DNA of 36,131 bases from an uncultured Aureispira sp. (lineage in GTDB: Bacteria > Bacteroidota > Bacteroidia > Chitinophagales > Saprospiraceae): NCBI GenBank assembly GCA_905480075.1, contig CAJQOX010000407.1:1-36131 (forward strand), in the 5' to 3' direction. The notes beneath the pieces are model-generated. The model saw only the letters and a list, made by a program, of their open reading frames with translations. It had not been told where the DNA came from and ran no database searches. The stretch's first letter is position 1, and every line of letters starts with the position of its first letter. Both the position numbers and the translations under genes were made by a program. Shown one piece after another: positions 1-10,200 of this stretch.

Positions 1-1
1 C

Positions 2-739
2 GGCCCCGGAATGGGTCCTATTTGTGTAAATAACAGCCTCGCTCCCTTTTTACCAAATCACAAATTCCGAAAAGTCGGTGGCGAGCAGGGAGGACATGCT
101 GTCTCTGCTGCCCCCTGGGGCTCGGCTTCTATTCTGCTGATTTCCTACGGATATATTCGCATGCTGGGAAAATCAGGCTGTAAAATGGCTACTGAGTTTG
201 CTATACTTAATGCCAATTATATCAAGGCCAGATTAGATGGCGCCTACGAAGTTCTTTACAAAGGTGCTAACGGCCGTGCTGCCCATGAACTTATTCTCGA
301 ACTCCGGAATTTTAAATCTGCCGGTGTAAGCGCCGAAGATGTAGCAAAAAGATTGATGGATTATGGATTTCATGCGCCTACTCTTTCATTCCCTGTTGGT
401 GGAACTATCATGATAGAACCTACAGAATCGGAGGACAAAGACGAATTGGACCGATTCTGTGATGCCCTGCTACAAATCCGTAAGGAAATTGATGAAATCG
501 CCTCCGGTCAGGCAGACCCCGAAAATAATGTGTTACACCATGCACCACATACGCAACAAATTGTGATTGATGATAATTGGAACAGACCATATAGCAGAGA
601 AAAAGCAGTGTTTCCTCTTCCCTTTGTGAAATCTAATAAGTTCTGGCCTCAAATAGGCAGGGTAAATAATGCCTATGGTGATAAAAATCTTATTTGTTCT
701 TGTCCCGCAATAGAATCTTATGAGGAAATTGAAGCCTGA
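2..739 (+). CDS. gcvP: Glycine dehydrogenase (decarboxylating), P-protein, C-terminal part only
   Basis: This is the last ~245 residues of the PLP-dependent P-protein of the glycine cleavage system, which decarboxylates glycine and passes the aminomethyl group to the lipoyl H-protein in the cytoplasm. The reading frame is open to the left edge (the first codons read GPGMGPICV, a family hallmark), so the ATG at 11 is internal and the gene starts outside the window. Recognisable blocks are [18 protein letters not shown], then [24 protein letters not shown], where substrate-pocket residues lie, and the family-typical ending [16 protein letters not shown]. The PLP lysine lies upstream of the window. 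The usual full length is ~950 residues. No intrinsic terminator is evident downstream. Identification is by motif recognition and is strong. Confidence 0.96.
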   Translation, partial: GPGMGPICVNNSLAPFLPNHKFRKVGGEQGGHAVSAAPWGSASILLISYGYIRMLGKSGCKMATEFAILNANYIKARLDGAYEVLYKGANGRAAHELILELRNFKSAGVSAEDVAKRLMDYGFHAPTLSFPVGGTIMIEPTESEDKDELDRFCDALLQIRKEIDEIASGQADPENNVLHHAPHTQQIVIDDNWNRPYSREKAVFPLPFVKSNKFWPQIGRVNNAYGDKNLICSCPAIESYEEIEA

Positions 740-1092
740 TTTCCTAATGAAAATATTTTTTTGAAAATATTTGTATACCCTGGCAACGCTTTAACAGTTT
801 TTAACGTTTAGCATAATAATGCTTGTGTTTATTTTTGTTGTTTTGCCTGGTTCACAGTTAGAAATATAATGGATTTTGTATTTTGCGGTATCATCTTACT
901 TTATCTTTAACTGGCTTTTATGGTCTTTTCAATATACTTTTATCTATTATATTGTACTGACTTAGTTAAAATTGCCCTTTAATTTTATTTCTTAACAATT
1001 ATAGTGTAACTTGGGCAATATCAATATAACTCAGATAGCGGTATTCTGAGTTCATTGCATCCTCTTTTTTTAACTATTTAAATCGTATAGTT
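740..1092. other. Intergenic spacer between gcvP and the adhesin gene
   Basis: A 353-bp AT-rich spacer with no convincing coding frame. No clear rho-independent terminator follows gcvP. No good TTG-N19/20-TAnnTTTG promoter was found for the adhesin, although several TTG and TTTG fragments occur. The only distinct structure is the 8-bp palindrome listed separately, about 40 bp before the adhesin start. Confidence 0.5.
1028..1052. promoter_or_regulatory. Inverted repeat in the adhesin leader
   Basis: AACTCAGA (1028-1035) and TCTGAGTT (1045-1052) are perfectly complementary 8-bp arms around a 9-nt spacer, ending about 40 bp upstream of the adhesin start codon. It could be an operator for a dimeric regulator or a hairpin in the mRNA leader. 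The sequence alone cannot decide. Confidence 0.35.
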
Positions 1093-4000
1093 TTGAATTT
1101 CAAAAAATCTCCTCCCAAAATAGCCCAAAGCTTTTTGCGCTATTCTCGTGTCCTCCTGTTTTCTTTGTGTTTTCTCTTTTTTAATGCTCAGGACGCCGAA
1201 GCATCTCACTTTGCAGGTGCTGACATTACCTACACCTGTGTAGGTCCCAATCAATATTATGTTACCCTTACACTATACAGAGATTGTGTGGGGGTCGGTA
1301 TGCCTACTTCTGTTCCTATAAACAGAATTTCTTCAAGCTGTGGACTGAACCCCGGTTCGGTTACCATTCAGCTCGACACCTTTTATGAAGTGTCTCAATT
1401 ATGCCCTGCTGAATTACCTAATTCTGCCTGCGGTACAGGTTCAGGGGCTTTTCCGGGCATTCAAGTATGGATATATTCCGGCCTCGTTACTTTTCCATCT
1501 ACCTGTCCCGATTGGGTCATTAGCTGGTCAAGTTGCTGTAGGAACGGTGCTATAACTACCCTGACAACAGCAGGTTCTATGTATGTTGAAGCAGGAATAA
1601 ACAGTTCTACCTGTAATAGTTCCCCGACATTCACATCCAACCCCACTCCGTATTTCTGTGCGGGACAATGCTACCAATATAATCACGGGGCCTTTGATCC
1701 GGACAACGATTCTCTGCTTTATGCTATGACCTGTCCACTTCAGGGCGCAGGCAATTGTATACTTAATGTTGCAGGCCTAAGTCCGGCTCAGCCTCTCTTT
1801 ACTTCTCCCGCCAATAGCTTTGCCTTTAACACACAAACGGGGCAGATGACATTCTGTACTCAGCCAGGCCTTGCACAGTTCGCAGTAGCTGCTGTAACGG
1901 TCTTTCAAATTTCTAACGGCGATACAGTAGGCTATGTACAGAGAGATATTCAAATGATTGTCCTTAATTCTGTGAACTGTACCGCCCCGGTAGGGTCTAA
2001 TAATCCTACAGTTTTCCAGGGAGGGTCCTTTGATACAACGGCCAATACTTTTATAGTCTGTGCTAACGAAACACTGATTTTTGATATTGTCTTATACGAT
2101 CCCGATGGTGATACAATTCAAATTGACCCGGGGAACACCAACCTTGATGCTGTATTTGGCCCTGGTTTCTGGACTGTTCTCCCCAATACTTCTCCTCCCT
2201 ACAGTCATGATAGTATGCAACTTTTCGTTCAGGTATTGGCCAATCCAGCTAATATAGGGGTTAATAACTTTACAATTGGTGTAACTGACAATGCCTGCCC
2301 GGTTCCGGGGGATCAGATCCTGGGGTATAACCTCATTATTCCGGGGGTAGAAGTTACTGCCTCAGACACCACGATCTGCCCGGGTATCGCTCAGCAAATT
2401 CAACTTACAGCAAATAGTTTTTCCTCTATCGGAAGTATTACTTCAGGTTCATTCGGATGGGTTCAGACTTCAGGAACGCCTGTTACTTTTTCTGACGATA
2501 CTATTCCTAATCCTATAGTAAATGTTCCTAACACAACTGTAAATGGTGATTCTATTGTTCTTACTGTAACCTTTACAACCGTTCCTGATCCTGTCTCAGG
2601 ATCTCAATGTATAACAACAGATGATGTTATCATTTACCTTGATGCGCTACCACTCAACCTGAACGTTTTTGCATCTGACACCTCTCTCTGTCCTAATCTT
2701 TCTACCGATACCATTTCTTTCAATACCTGGATATCGGGACCTGGAATCGATCTTGTCAACGGTATATATACCTGGACGGCAAATCCGGCATCATATCTTA
2801 CAGATCTGACATCCACAGCTATCAATAACCCGGATGCTTATCTTGCAGGTACTCATGATGACTCGGTAGTTTATTCTGTTAATTATACTTATGGCCTTTG
2901 TGTTGGATCTGATTCTATTACCCTCAGATGGAGAACTGGACTTCCTGTGCTCAGCGCAGCTTCCGATTCTATCTGTCCTGGTGATACCACTCAGTTGTTC
3001 GTCAATCTTTCTGATACAGTTTCTTTTTCTGACCCTACAGCCTGTAGCACATATGTTGTTAATCCCATTACCTATGCTCCTGTGGCAGGTAGTGGTACCA
3101 ATGTTGTTTTGGGGGATGATCAATTGACTCCAAATCTTAATATCGGATTTAATTTTGAATTCTATTGTAATATTTATTCTCAATTCAAAATCAGCTCCAA
3201 TGGCTTCATCACTTTTACTTCTACGAATAATGGTTGCTGTCAGGGTCAGTTGATTCCTAATGCAGCAGCTCCTAATAATTTGATCGCCTTAGCCTGGGCA
3301 GACCTTAATCCGGGTTCTGGTGGTACTATCAATTATTTCACTACAGGTACAGCGCCTAATCGTATATTGGTTGTGAACTTTATCTCTGTACCCCGTTTTG
3401 GTGGCAGTAATAATGTTACCGGTCAGATTTTACTCTATGAAGGTAGCAACTATGTTGAAATCCATAGTACTTCCATTAGTTCAAGTGGAGTTCCGACTAC
3501 ACAGGGCATTGAAAATGATGGCGGTACATCGGCTGTTCCTTCCCCGGGAAGAAACAGTTCCGGTCCATGGAATGCAACCAATGATGCCTATAGATTTGTG
3601 CCTGGCATCTCCTTCCTGTTTGGTCCGCTTACATATTCCTGGACTCCTGGTTTCGCTACTTCTAATCCTGTCGGTTCTAGTACAGATGCCTTCCCACAGG
3701 GTACTACTACTTTCTATGTAGAGGTAAATGAAGATGGTTGTATTCAAAACGATTCATTAGAAATTTATGTCAATAGTCTTATTCCACCTCCAACTGTAAA
3801 CTGCGGCACGCCTTTCAATCAGGCTACTACTGTACTGTTTGAATGGGGACAATCTCCCGGGGCAACAGGGTGGGAATACAGCCTTGACTCTGGTATTACA
3901 TTTATTCCACTCCCCCTTCAGGATAGCTTCCTTCTTGTAACAGGTCTTACTAACGGTGATTGTGCCAGAATTCTTGTAAGGGCGCTTGGTGGTGCAGGTC

Positions 4001-6273
4001 CTTGTCCTACAAATGCGGCTACTTATCTGGAATGTTGTACTACACCTTGCCCTATGCCTAATTCCTCTTTGACTACTGACCTTACTTGTAATGGCAGTAG
4101 TGATGGTACTATCAGTATTGCTATTGACGGTGGTGTCCTTGGAGACCATCCTAACTATACAGCAACTTTATACGATACTACTGCGAATACTCAGGTAGGG
4201 GCTCCGGTTTCAGATGCGGATACCACCCATTTTACAGGTCTTGCGGCAGGCACTTATTATGCCTACCTTATTGATACCTTCGGATGTTTTACTTATTCTG
4301 ATACCGTTACGCTTACAGAACCGGATTCATTGATTGCTTCTCTCGATTCCATGACCCTCACTACTTGTTTTACAGATAGTGATGGTACGCTTTCTGTTTT
4401 GTCGCAGGGAGGTACTCCTGGCTATAGCTGGCAATGGGATGCCAATGCAGGCAATCAGACTACTGTGACGGCTACAGGTCTCGCGGTAGGTCCTTATCAG
4501 GTAGTCCTTACTGACTCCAGAAATTGTACAGATACATTCATAGTTGATGTCAACTCTCCATTCCCCGGACCTCCAACGATTACCTTAACTACTACTTCCA
4601 GTTCTTCTTGTACTGGTAATGGTACAGCTACTGTCTTTACGACTATTAATATGGTAGGCAATGGTAATAATTTTAACTTCCTTTGGTCAAATGGGGAAAC
4701 AACTCCTTCTACTGCCGGACTTGTCCCTGGAAATATTTCGGTTACTGTTACTGATGAAAATGGTTGTGTAGCTACCACTACTGAAAACATTACAGGTTCT
4801 GCATCTTTGTCTGTTACCACTACTACTATCAGCCCGGGCTGTGGTTCTTCCGATGGTCAGATTACAGCTGTAGTTACCGGTGACCCACTAGGATATAGTT
4901 ATTTATGGGATGTCTTCGCTTCTTCACAAACTACGGCCCTTGCTACAGGTTTACCCGTTGGTAATTATTCTGTAATCGTTACAGGCCTGTCTAATGGTTG
5001 TGTCGATACTGCTTTTGTATCTTTATCCAACGATACCTTATTGAGCTTGCTCGGATTTAACATTACTGATCCTTCTTGTGGTCTTAATGATGGTTCTGCT
5101 AATGTTATTACTACAGGGGCTACCGGTCCGCTTAATTATAATTGGAACGGAGGGACTATTTCAGGTGCTCTATCAACTAATCCGGCATTGAACCTTGGTG
5201 CAGGGACTTATAATGTCACTATTACTGATTCTTTGTCGAACTGTAAAATTACAGCTTCTACGGTTCTTAATAATCCTGCAGTTCCTTCAGTATCTTTTAC
5301 TACTGTGAACAATCCATCCTGTAATCTCTCTAATGGAAGTATTACTGCAACCGGATCTCCCGGACCATTTTCTTACCTTTGGTCTGATGGTCAGACGACC
5401 GCTACTGCACAGGGTTTAGCTCCTTCTGTACCCTATTCCTGTACAGTTACTTATCAGGGATGTACCGTCGCAATTCCCTCGGTTACACTTTCAAATGATG
5501 TACTGCAAATTGCAATTACTGATAAAGATGATATCATATGTAATGGTGACCTGGCTTCTTATGCCAATGTGACTTTGCTCTCCGGGGATTCGGCTACAAC
5601 TTCATATGTTTGGTCAAATGGTGCAACAACTCAGAATATCTCAGGGCTTGCTGCAGGTTCTTATTCAGTTACTGCAACTTCAGGTTCATGTATCGTTACG
5701 CAGTCTATAACGGTTGTTGATATTGCCTTAAGTGTCAATCCATGGATTGTTACTGCTGGTCAGCTTAATGGTGTGGTTCAGGTCAATGGTATTGCTGATA
5801 TTGATGGTGGTGTGGTTACCAATCATGCTAACCCCATGTATTCATGGACTCAGGATTCTTCAGGATTTGTTTCTATTGCAGATTCCTCTTTGATTGCTAC
5901 TAACGTCACGGGTCTACAAAAAGGGTCAACATGGTTGTACATAACTGCTACTGCAGGTCCTTGTATAGTTGTCGACTCTGTCTATGTAACAGTCGAATCT
6001 TATATGGGTATGCCCACAGCATTTACTCCTAATGGTGATGGAATTAACGATTTCTTTCAGCCTGTAGGCCTCACAGGGTCTAATAAGGTCATGAAGTTCG
6101 AAATCTATAACCGTTGGGGACAATTGGTATATTCTGATCCTGTTGTTCACTCTTGGGATGGTAATTATCTTGGAGCACCGCAAGCGGTAGATGTCTATAT
6201 CTATGTGTTTGAATATGCACCGGATAACGCCCCGGTAGTCGAAATAAGAGGTGAATTTACCCTGATAAGATAA
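1093..6273 (+). CDS. Giant secreted adhesin with SprB-like repeats and gliding-motility/T9SS type B C-terminal domain
   Basis: A 1726-residue cell-surface protein. Residues 1-37 form a signal peptide (basic start, hydrophobic LLFSLCFLFF, cleavage likely after AEA). Mature SHFAGADITYTCVGPNQYY is the Cys-rich opening typical of long Bacteroidota surface proteins. Residues ~650-840 form a beta-rich module (FEFYCNIYSQFKISSNGFI, later ALAWADLNP). From ~990 to ~1560 come repeats of ~75-90 residues with SCxxSDGxI..GG...YxWxxG..T....L..GxYxVxVTDxxGC, matching the SprB/gliding-adhesin repeat type. Residues ~1637-1726 (TAFTPNGDGINDFF, NRWGQLVY, WDG, YIYVFEY) are the CHU_C/gliding-motility C-terminal domain used for export by the type IX secretion system. 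The start is a TTG; no in-frame ATG exists at a sensible place upstream, and this start gives an ideal signal peptide. A bidirectional terminator follows. The ligand is unknown; adhesion or gliding is inferred from the architecture. Confidence 0.9.
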   Translation: MNFKKSPPKIAQSFLRYSRVLLFSLCFLFFNAQDAEASHFAGADITYTCVGPNQYYVTLTLYRDCVGVGMPTSVPINRISSSCGLNPGSVTIQLDTFYEVSQLCPAELPNSACGTGSGAFPGIQVWIYSGLVTFPSTCPDWVISWSSCCRNGAITTLTTAGSMYVEAGINSSTCNSSPTFTSNPTPYFCAGQCYQYNHGAFDPDNDSLLYAMTCPLQGAGNCILNVAGLSPAQPLFTSPANSFAFNTQTGQMTFCTQPGLAQFAVAAVTVFQISNGDTVGYVQRDIQMIVLNSVNCTAPVGSNNPTVFQGGSFDTTANTFIVCANETLIFDIVLYDPDGDTIQIDPGNTNLDAVFGPGFWTVLPNTSPPYSHDSMQLFVQVLANPANIGVNNFTIGVTDNACPVPGDQILGYNLIIPGVEVTASDTTICPGIAQQIQLTANSFSSIGSITSGSFGWVQTSGTPVTFSDDTIPNPIVNVPNTTVNGDSIVLTVTFTTVPDPVSGSQCITTDDVIIYLDALPLNLNVFASDTSLCPNLSTDTISFNTWISGPGIDLVNGIYTWTANPASYLTDLTSTAINNPDAYLAGTHDDSVVYSVNYTYGLCVGSDSITLRWRTGLPVLSAASDSICPGDTTQLFVNLSDTVSFSDPTACSTYVVNPITYAPVAGSGTNVVLGDDQLTPNLNIGFNFEFYCNIYSQFKISSNGFITFTSTNNGCCQGQLIPNAAAPNNLIALAWADLNPGSGGTINYFTTGTAPNRILVVNFISVPRFGGSNNVTGQILLYEGSNYVEIHSTSISSSGVPTTQGIENDGGTSAVPSPGRNSSGPWNATNDAYRFVPGISFLFGPLTYSWTPGFATSNPVGSSTDAFPQGTTTFYVEVNEDGCIQNDSLEIYVNSLIPPPTVNCGTPFNQATTVLFEWGQSPGATGWEYSLDSGITFIPLPLQDSFLLVTGLTNGDCARILVRALGGAGPCPTNAATYLECCTTPCPMPNSSLTTDLTCNGSSDGTISIAIDGGVLGDHPNYTATLYDTTANTQVGAPVSDADTTHFTGLAAGTYYAYLIDTFGCFTYSDTVTLTEPDSLIASLDSMTLTTCFTDSDGTLSVLSQGGTPGYSWQWDANAGNQTTVTATGLAVGPYQVVLTDSRNCTDTFIVDVNSPFPGPPTITLTTTSSSSCTGNGTATVFTTINMVGNGNNFNFLWSNGETTPSTAGLVPGNISVTVTDENGCVATTTENITGSASLSVTTTTISPGCGSSDGQITAVVTGDPLGYSYLWDVFASSQTTALATGLPVGNYSVIVTGLSNGCVDTAFVSLSNDTLLSLLGFNITDPSCGLNDGSANVITTGATGPLNYNWNGGTISGALSTNPALNLGAGTYNVTITDSLSNCKITASTVLNNPAVPSVSFTTVNNPSCNLSNGSITATGSPGPFSYLWSDGQTTATAQGLAPSVPYSCTVTYQGCTVAIPSVTLSNDVLQIAITDKDDIICNGDLASYANVTLLSGDSATTSYVWSNGATTQNISGLAAGSYSVTATSGSCIVTQSITVVDIALSVNPWIVTAGQLNGVVQVNGIADIDGGVVTNHANPMYSWTQDSSGFVSIADSSLIATNVTGLQKGSTWLYITATAGPCIVVDSVYVTVESYMGMPTAFTPNGDGINDFFQPVGLTGSNKVMKFEIYNRWGQLVYSDPVVHSWDGNYLGAPQAVDVYIYVFEYAPDNAPVVEIRGEFTLIR

Positions 6274-6294
6274 GGGCTAAATTCTTTAAATATA

Positions 6295-6330
6295 AAAAAG
6301 AGGCTGTTCATAATGAACAGCCTCTTTTTT
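6295..6330. terminator. Bidirectional intrinsic terminator between adhesin and alkB
   Basis: A perfect 10-bp stem, AGGCTGTTCA/TGAACAGCCT, with a 3-nt loop (6301-6323) is preceded by A6 and followed by T8. It can therefore terminate the adhesin on the plus strand and the converging alkB transcript on the minus strand. Confidence 0.92.
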
Positions 6331-6336
6331 TATGTA

Positions 6337-6391
6337 TAAGTAGTAAGTCATGAGTAAAATATGCAAAACAAATCTTGACTCTTACTACTTA
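6337..6391. repeat. Heptamer inverted-repeat element, copy A
   Basis: The left arm TAAGTAGTAAG (6337-6347) pairs perfectly with CTTACTACTTA (6381-6391) around a degenerate core. The right arm overlaps the stop codon of alkB, so the repeat begins exactly at that gene's end. It is the same family as the elements at 7014, 22217 and 25687. Confidence 0.75.
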
Positions 6392-7000
6392 AGAATTACT
6401 TCTATAAACATGCCTGAATGTAAGGTTTATTCTTCCGCCAATAAGCCCTTTCTTCTTCCCTATCTGATGCTGCCAATACTTCTGCGTCTCCCCTGTCATC
6501 ATCAACAAACTCCCGGTTTCCAGCAATATCTTCCGCTTCTCTTTTTTGTCTCCTTTCTTTCTGAATTGTATCTCCCTCGTAACTCCCAGACTCACTGAGG
6601 CTATAACCGGTGAATCCCCGAGTTCCTTTTCATCGTCACTGTGCCACCCCATACTATCTGAACCATCTCGGTAATAGTTAATCAATACTGAATTGAATCG
6701 GACCTCGCTATGCTCTTCAAGCTTTTTCCTGAGAAGTTGAACTTCTTCTGTCCATGGGGATGCTTCTAATCTGTTACCAGAATATTTATAGCTTATACCT
6801 TTATCTCCCTGAAATGCTATCAAACGGGGTTGCATATGGGTTTTCCCAAACATTTTTATAGAATATTGCGCCCATTCTATACTTTTTTGCATCTCTTTAT
6901 ATAGATGAAGGGATTGATTAATTAATAAAAATTTATTATTATAATTAACCTTCCCCTCCTCCATGATTATGTTTATACTGTTGTTTTTGCCCCTTTTCAT
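6389..7000 (-). CDS. alkB: AlkB-like 2-oxoglutarate/Fe(II)-dependent DNA repair dioxygenase
   Basis: A cytoplasmic oxidative demethylase of the AlkB superfamily, most like the short ALKBH2/3 and Bacteroidota types. These remove N1-methyladenine and N3-methylcytosine from DNA using 2-oxoglutarate, O2 and Fe(II). At 203 residues the length fits the family. The iron ligands are visible: H120 and D122 in MGWHSDDE, and H178 in YWQHQI. The 2-oxoglutarate-binding arginines lie in GGRINLTFR (R190 and R196). NYYRDGSDSMGWHSDDE is a family hallmark. The start could be the first ATG or M13 (MEEGKVN), which is nearer the usual N-terminus. The gene is transcribed alone, convergent with the adhesin, and has heptamer inverted repeats at both ends. 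Substrate preference cannot be read from the sequence. Confidence 0.93.
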   Translation of the reverse strand: MKRGKNNSINIIMEEGKVNYNNKFLLINQSLHLYKEMQKSIEWAQYSIKMFGKTHMQPRLIAFQGDKGISYKYSGNRLEASPWTEEVQLLRKKLEEHSEVRFNSVLINYYRDGSDSMGWHSDDEKELGDSPVIASVSLGVTREIQFRKKGDKKEKRKILLETGSLLMMTGETQKYWQHQIGKKKGLIGGRINLTFRHVYRSNS

Positions 7001-7013
7001 TCCTTTGTCTTTA

Positions 7014-7078
7014 GATAGTAGTAAGTGACAAGTAAAAATTTGTAAAATATTTTTTTGGTCTTTCTACTTACTACTTAA
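7014..7078. repeat. Heptamer inverted-repeat element, copy B
   Basis: The left arm TAGTAGTAAGTGACAAGT is followed by AAAAATTTG, a degenerate form of the family core, and the right arm is CTACTTACTACTTA (7064-7077). It lies just upstream of alkB, so alkB is flanked by this repeat on both sides. The arms are built of AAGTAGT-type 7-mers. Confidence 0.7.
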
Positions 7079-7085
7079 AAAAAAA

Positions 7086-7139
7086 CCAAAAATCAAAAAA
7101 TCAAAAATCAAAAAAAGAAGTGATCTAACATCTAATAAC
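7086..7139. repeat. Short 7-mer tandem repeats (CAAAAAT)n and ATCTAAN
   Basis: Four consecutive CAAAAAT-type units of 7 or 8 nt span about 7087-7115. They are followed by ATCTAACATCTAATAAC, two units of a second 7-mer that recurs at 16552-16588. No coding content is seen in this spacer (7001-7298). Confidence 0.55.
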
Positions 7140-7298
7140 TATATTCGTCTATGGTATATTTTCTGAAAGCCTGACAGGAATTTTTTATTGGTTTTCCCTC
7201 AGTTTTTAATATTTACCACTATACTATTTCGGTAATATTAATTTTACACCACACTTTTATTTTTTTATCATTTACTATTCTAAAATTTTCAATACATT

Positions 7299-10200
7299 AT
7301 GGCTAAGTTAGGAAAAGGTATTAAAAAAATGCTCAAATGGACTGGTATATTTCTTCTGCTATTCATCGTGGCTCTCCTCGCTATTCCCTACTTCTTCAAA
7401 GATGATATTCTCAATGCAGGTAAAGATTTTGCCAATGAACAAATCAATGCAACCCTCGACTTTGATAATGAAAAAGTAGGACTTTCCCTCCTGTGGACCT
7501 TCCCGGATTTCAGCTTCTCTATCGGAGAGCTATCTGTTACTGGACTTGATGAATTCGAAGGAAAAAAACTGGCAGAAATCGGGGAGTTTTATTTTACGAT
7601 TAACGTGATGGATGTCATTGCTGGTAATTATAATATCAATGGCATTACACTATCTAATGCCGACTTGTGGGTTAAAGTGCTTCGTAACGGGAAAGCCAAT
7701 TATAATATTATGAAGGCCGTTGAGGAGAAGAATTCCCCTGAAGTGAGAGAAGAAAAAAATAGCGGGGAAAGGGATAACATGAAGCTAAAAATAAAATACT
7801 GGGCAGTCAATAATACCAATATTACCTATGATGACGTACCAGGCAAAATGTTTGTCGAACTTAAAAACCTTCAACACGCCGGCTCCGGTGATTTCTCCCT
7901 CTCTGTTTTTGACCTATATACCCAAACTACTATAGATGAATTTACCGTCTCTATGGACAGAATCAAATACCTCAGAAAGGCGAAGGTGTATATCGATTTC
8001 AATGCCAATATCGACCTGAATAAAGGGCTCTACAAAATCATGGACAATTCCTTTCAGTTCAATGCACTCAAACTTAATATGGACGGTCAGGTGGACATGC
8101 CCTCCGATGATATCAAAATGGACCTCAAATTCAGTACACCCAATACTTCTTTCGCCTCGGTACTTTCTATGATTCCTTCTGCTTTTACCAAAGATTTCAA
8201 TGAGGTAAAAACAAAAGGAAATTTCAAAATGAGTGGTTATGCCAAAGGAATCTACAACGATAAAGGGGCTATGCCTGCCTTCGCACTCGACCTCAGTGTC
8301 AAAGAGGGTGAATTCAAATATCCGGACCTGCTACTGCCTGTAGAGGATATCAACACGCAAATCAGCATTAAATCCACTTCCTCCGACTTCGATAAAATGA
8401 GGGTCGATGTCAATCAATTTCATATCAAGATCGGCAAGAACCCTTTCGATGCCATGCTAAAACTTAGAACACCTCTTTCTGACCCCGATATCGATACCAA
8501 AATTGATGGTACCATCGACCTCGGAGAACTGGCAAAAGCTTTCCCTATGGAAGGGGTATCGGAACTTTCAGGAATTATTAAGGCCAATCTGGAAACCAAA
8601 ACTAAAATGTCCTTTGTCAACAACTCGGAATACGACAAAATTGATATGAAAGGCCTCCTCAATATCTCCAAAATGAACTATTCTGCCGATGGCCTTCCGC
8701 CGGTCAAAATCAATAACATGGCCATGGATTTAACTCCGAATAATGTGGTACTTAATGATTTCGACCTCAATATCGGCAAATCAGATATCAAAGCCTCCGG
8801 AACACTCGATAATATACTGACTTATTTCTCCGGGAATAAAATTATGAAAGGGAGTCTTATCGTTAATTCTCAACTACTCGACCTGAATGAAATCTCTGCA
8901 GCCGGAGAAACTTCTTCCTCGAATGAAATTGCTGAAGAAGCTGCTCCGGCAGATAAAAACCTCGCTACCTCCATGCAGGATACCACCGAAGGGGGAGATG
9001 ATGCGCTCTTCGATCGTTTCGATTTTGACATGCAGGCCGATTTTAAATCAATAAAATACGATGTCTATGATATTAAGAATATGACGGCAAAAGGTTCTTT
9101 CTCCCCCTCTACTGTGCTGCTCGAAGACTTTATGATGGACCTTGGTGAAATCGATATTCACGCTAAGGGCCAACTCGACAATGTATTTCCCTATGTATTT
9201 GATGGTGAGATCCTCAAAGGAAGACTCACCTTGTATTCTGAATATATGAACCTTAATCAGTTCATGACAGAGGATGGTTCTGCTGCAGAACCTCAGCGCA
9301 ATGAAGTGCCCGATGCCGAACAGGTTGAAGAGGACCTAGAACCAATGCAAATTCCCGGAGATATTGACTTCGCCCTTATGACCACATTCAAAACATTGAT
9401 CTACGATTCCTACAAACTCAAAAATGTGCAGGCAGAAGTGCATATTCATAAGCATATTCTCGATGTCAACGCCCTCAGAGCCGACGCCTTTGGCGGAAAA
9501 ATTGCCCTAAATGGTATGTACAACACTGTAATTCCGGAAAAACCTGAATTTAAATTCGCCTACGACCTCACTGCACTCGATATGCAAAAGGTCACAAAAA
9601 AAGTGGGACTGTCAAAAAGCCTGCTGCCGATACTCGAATCCGTTTATGGGAAATTCAACGCGGAACTCGAAATAACAGGTATGCTCGACAAAGACCTGAA
9701 CCCCGACCTCAAAACACTCTTCGCTAAAGGCATGCTTAAAACTTTCGATACCTCGGTGAAAAATAATGAGTCGCTCGATAAACTGGCCGATCAGCTGAAA
9801 ATGCAAGACCTCAAAACCCTCAATATTGGAAATACTACGAATTTCATAAAATTCGAAGATGGTAAACTCATCCTCGAACCTGCTTCCTATACTATTGAAG
9901 GGATGGATATTATTGCAGGAGGATCACATGGTCTCGATAACTCGATGGATTATAATATCAAAATGAGGGTACCCAGAGAATTACTTGCTAAAAATCCGGC
10001 AGGAAAAGTATTAAACGATGCGCTTGGTACAGGCCTCGCAGCACTATCGGGTGAGGCTAAAAAAATCGGTGTGGACCTCGAGATATCTGAATTTCTCAAT
10101 ATCGGTGTTGGAGTTGGAGGGACGCTTAGCAAGCCCAAATTTAAAATAAATCTGCTCGGTGGTGAAACCTCTTCCGGCGAATCCCTCGGAGACAAAGCCG

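Noticed and set aside
6337..7078. alkB as cargo of an insertion sequence
   Set aside because: No transposase and no target-site duplication were found; the flanking repeats also occur elsewhere without alkB.
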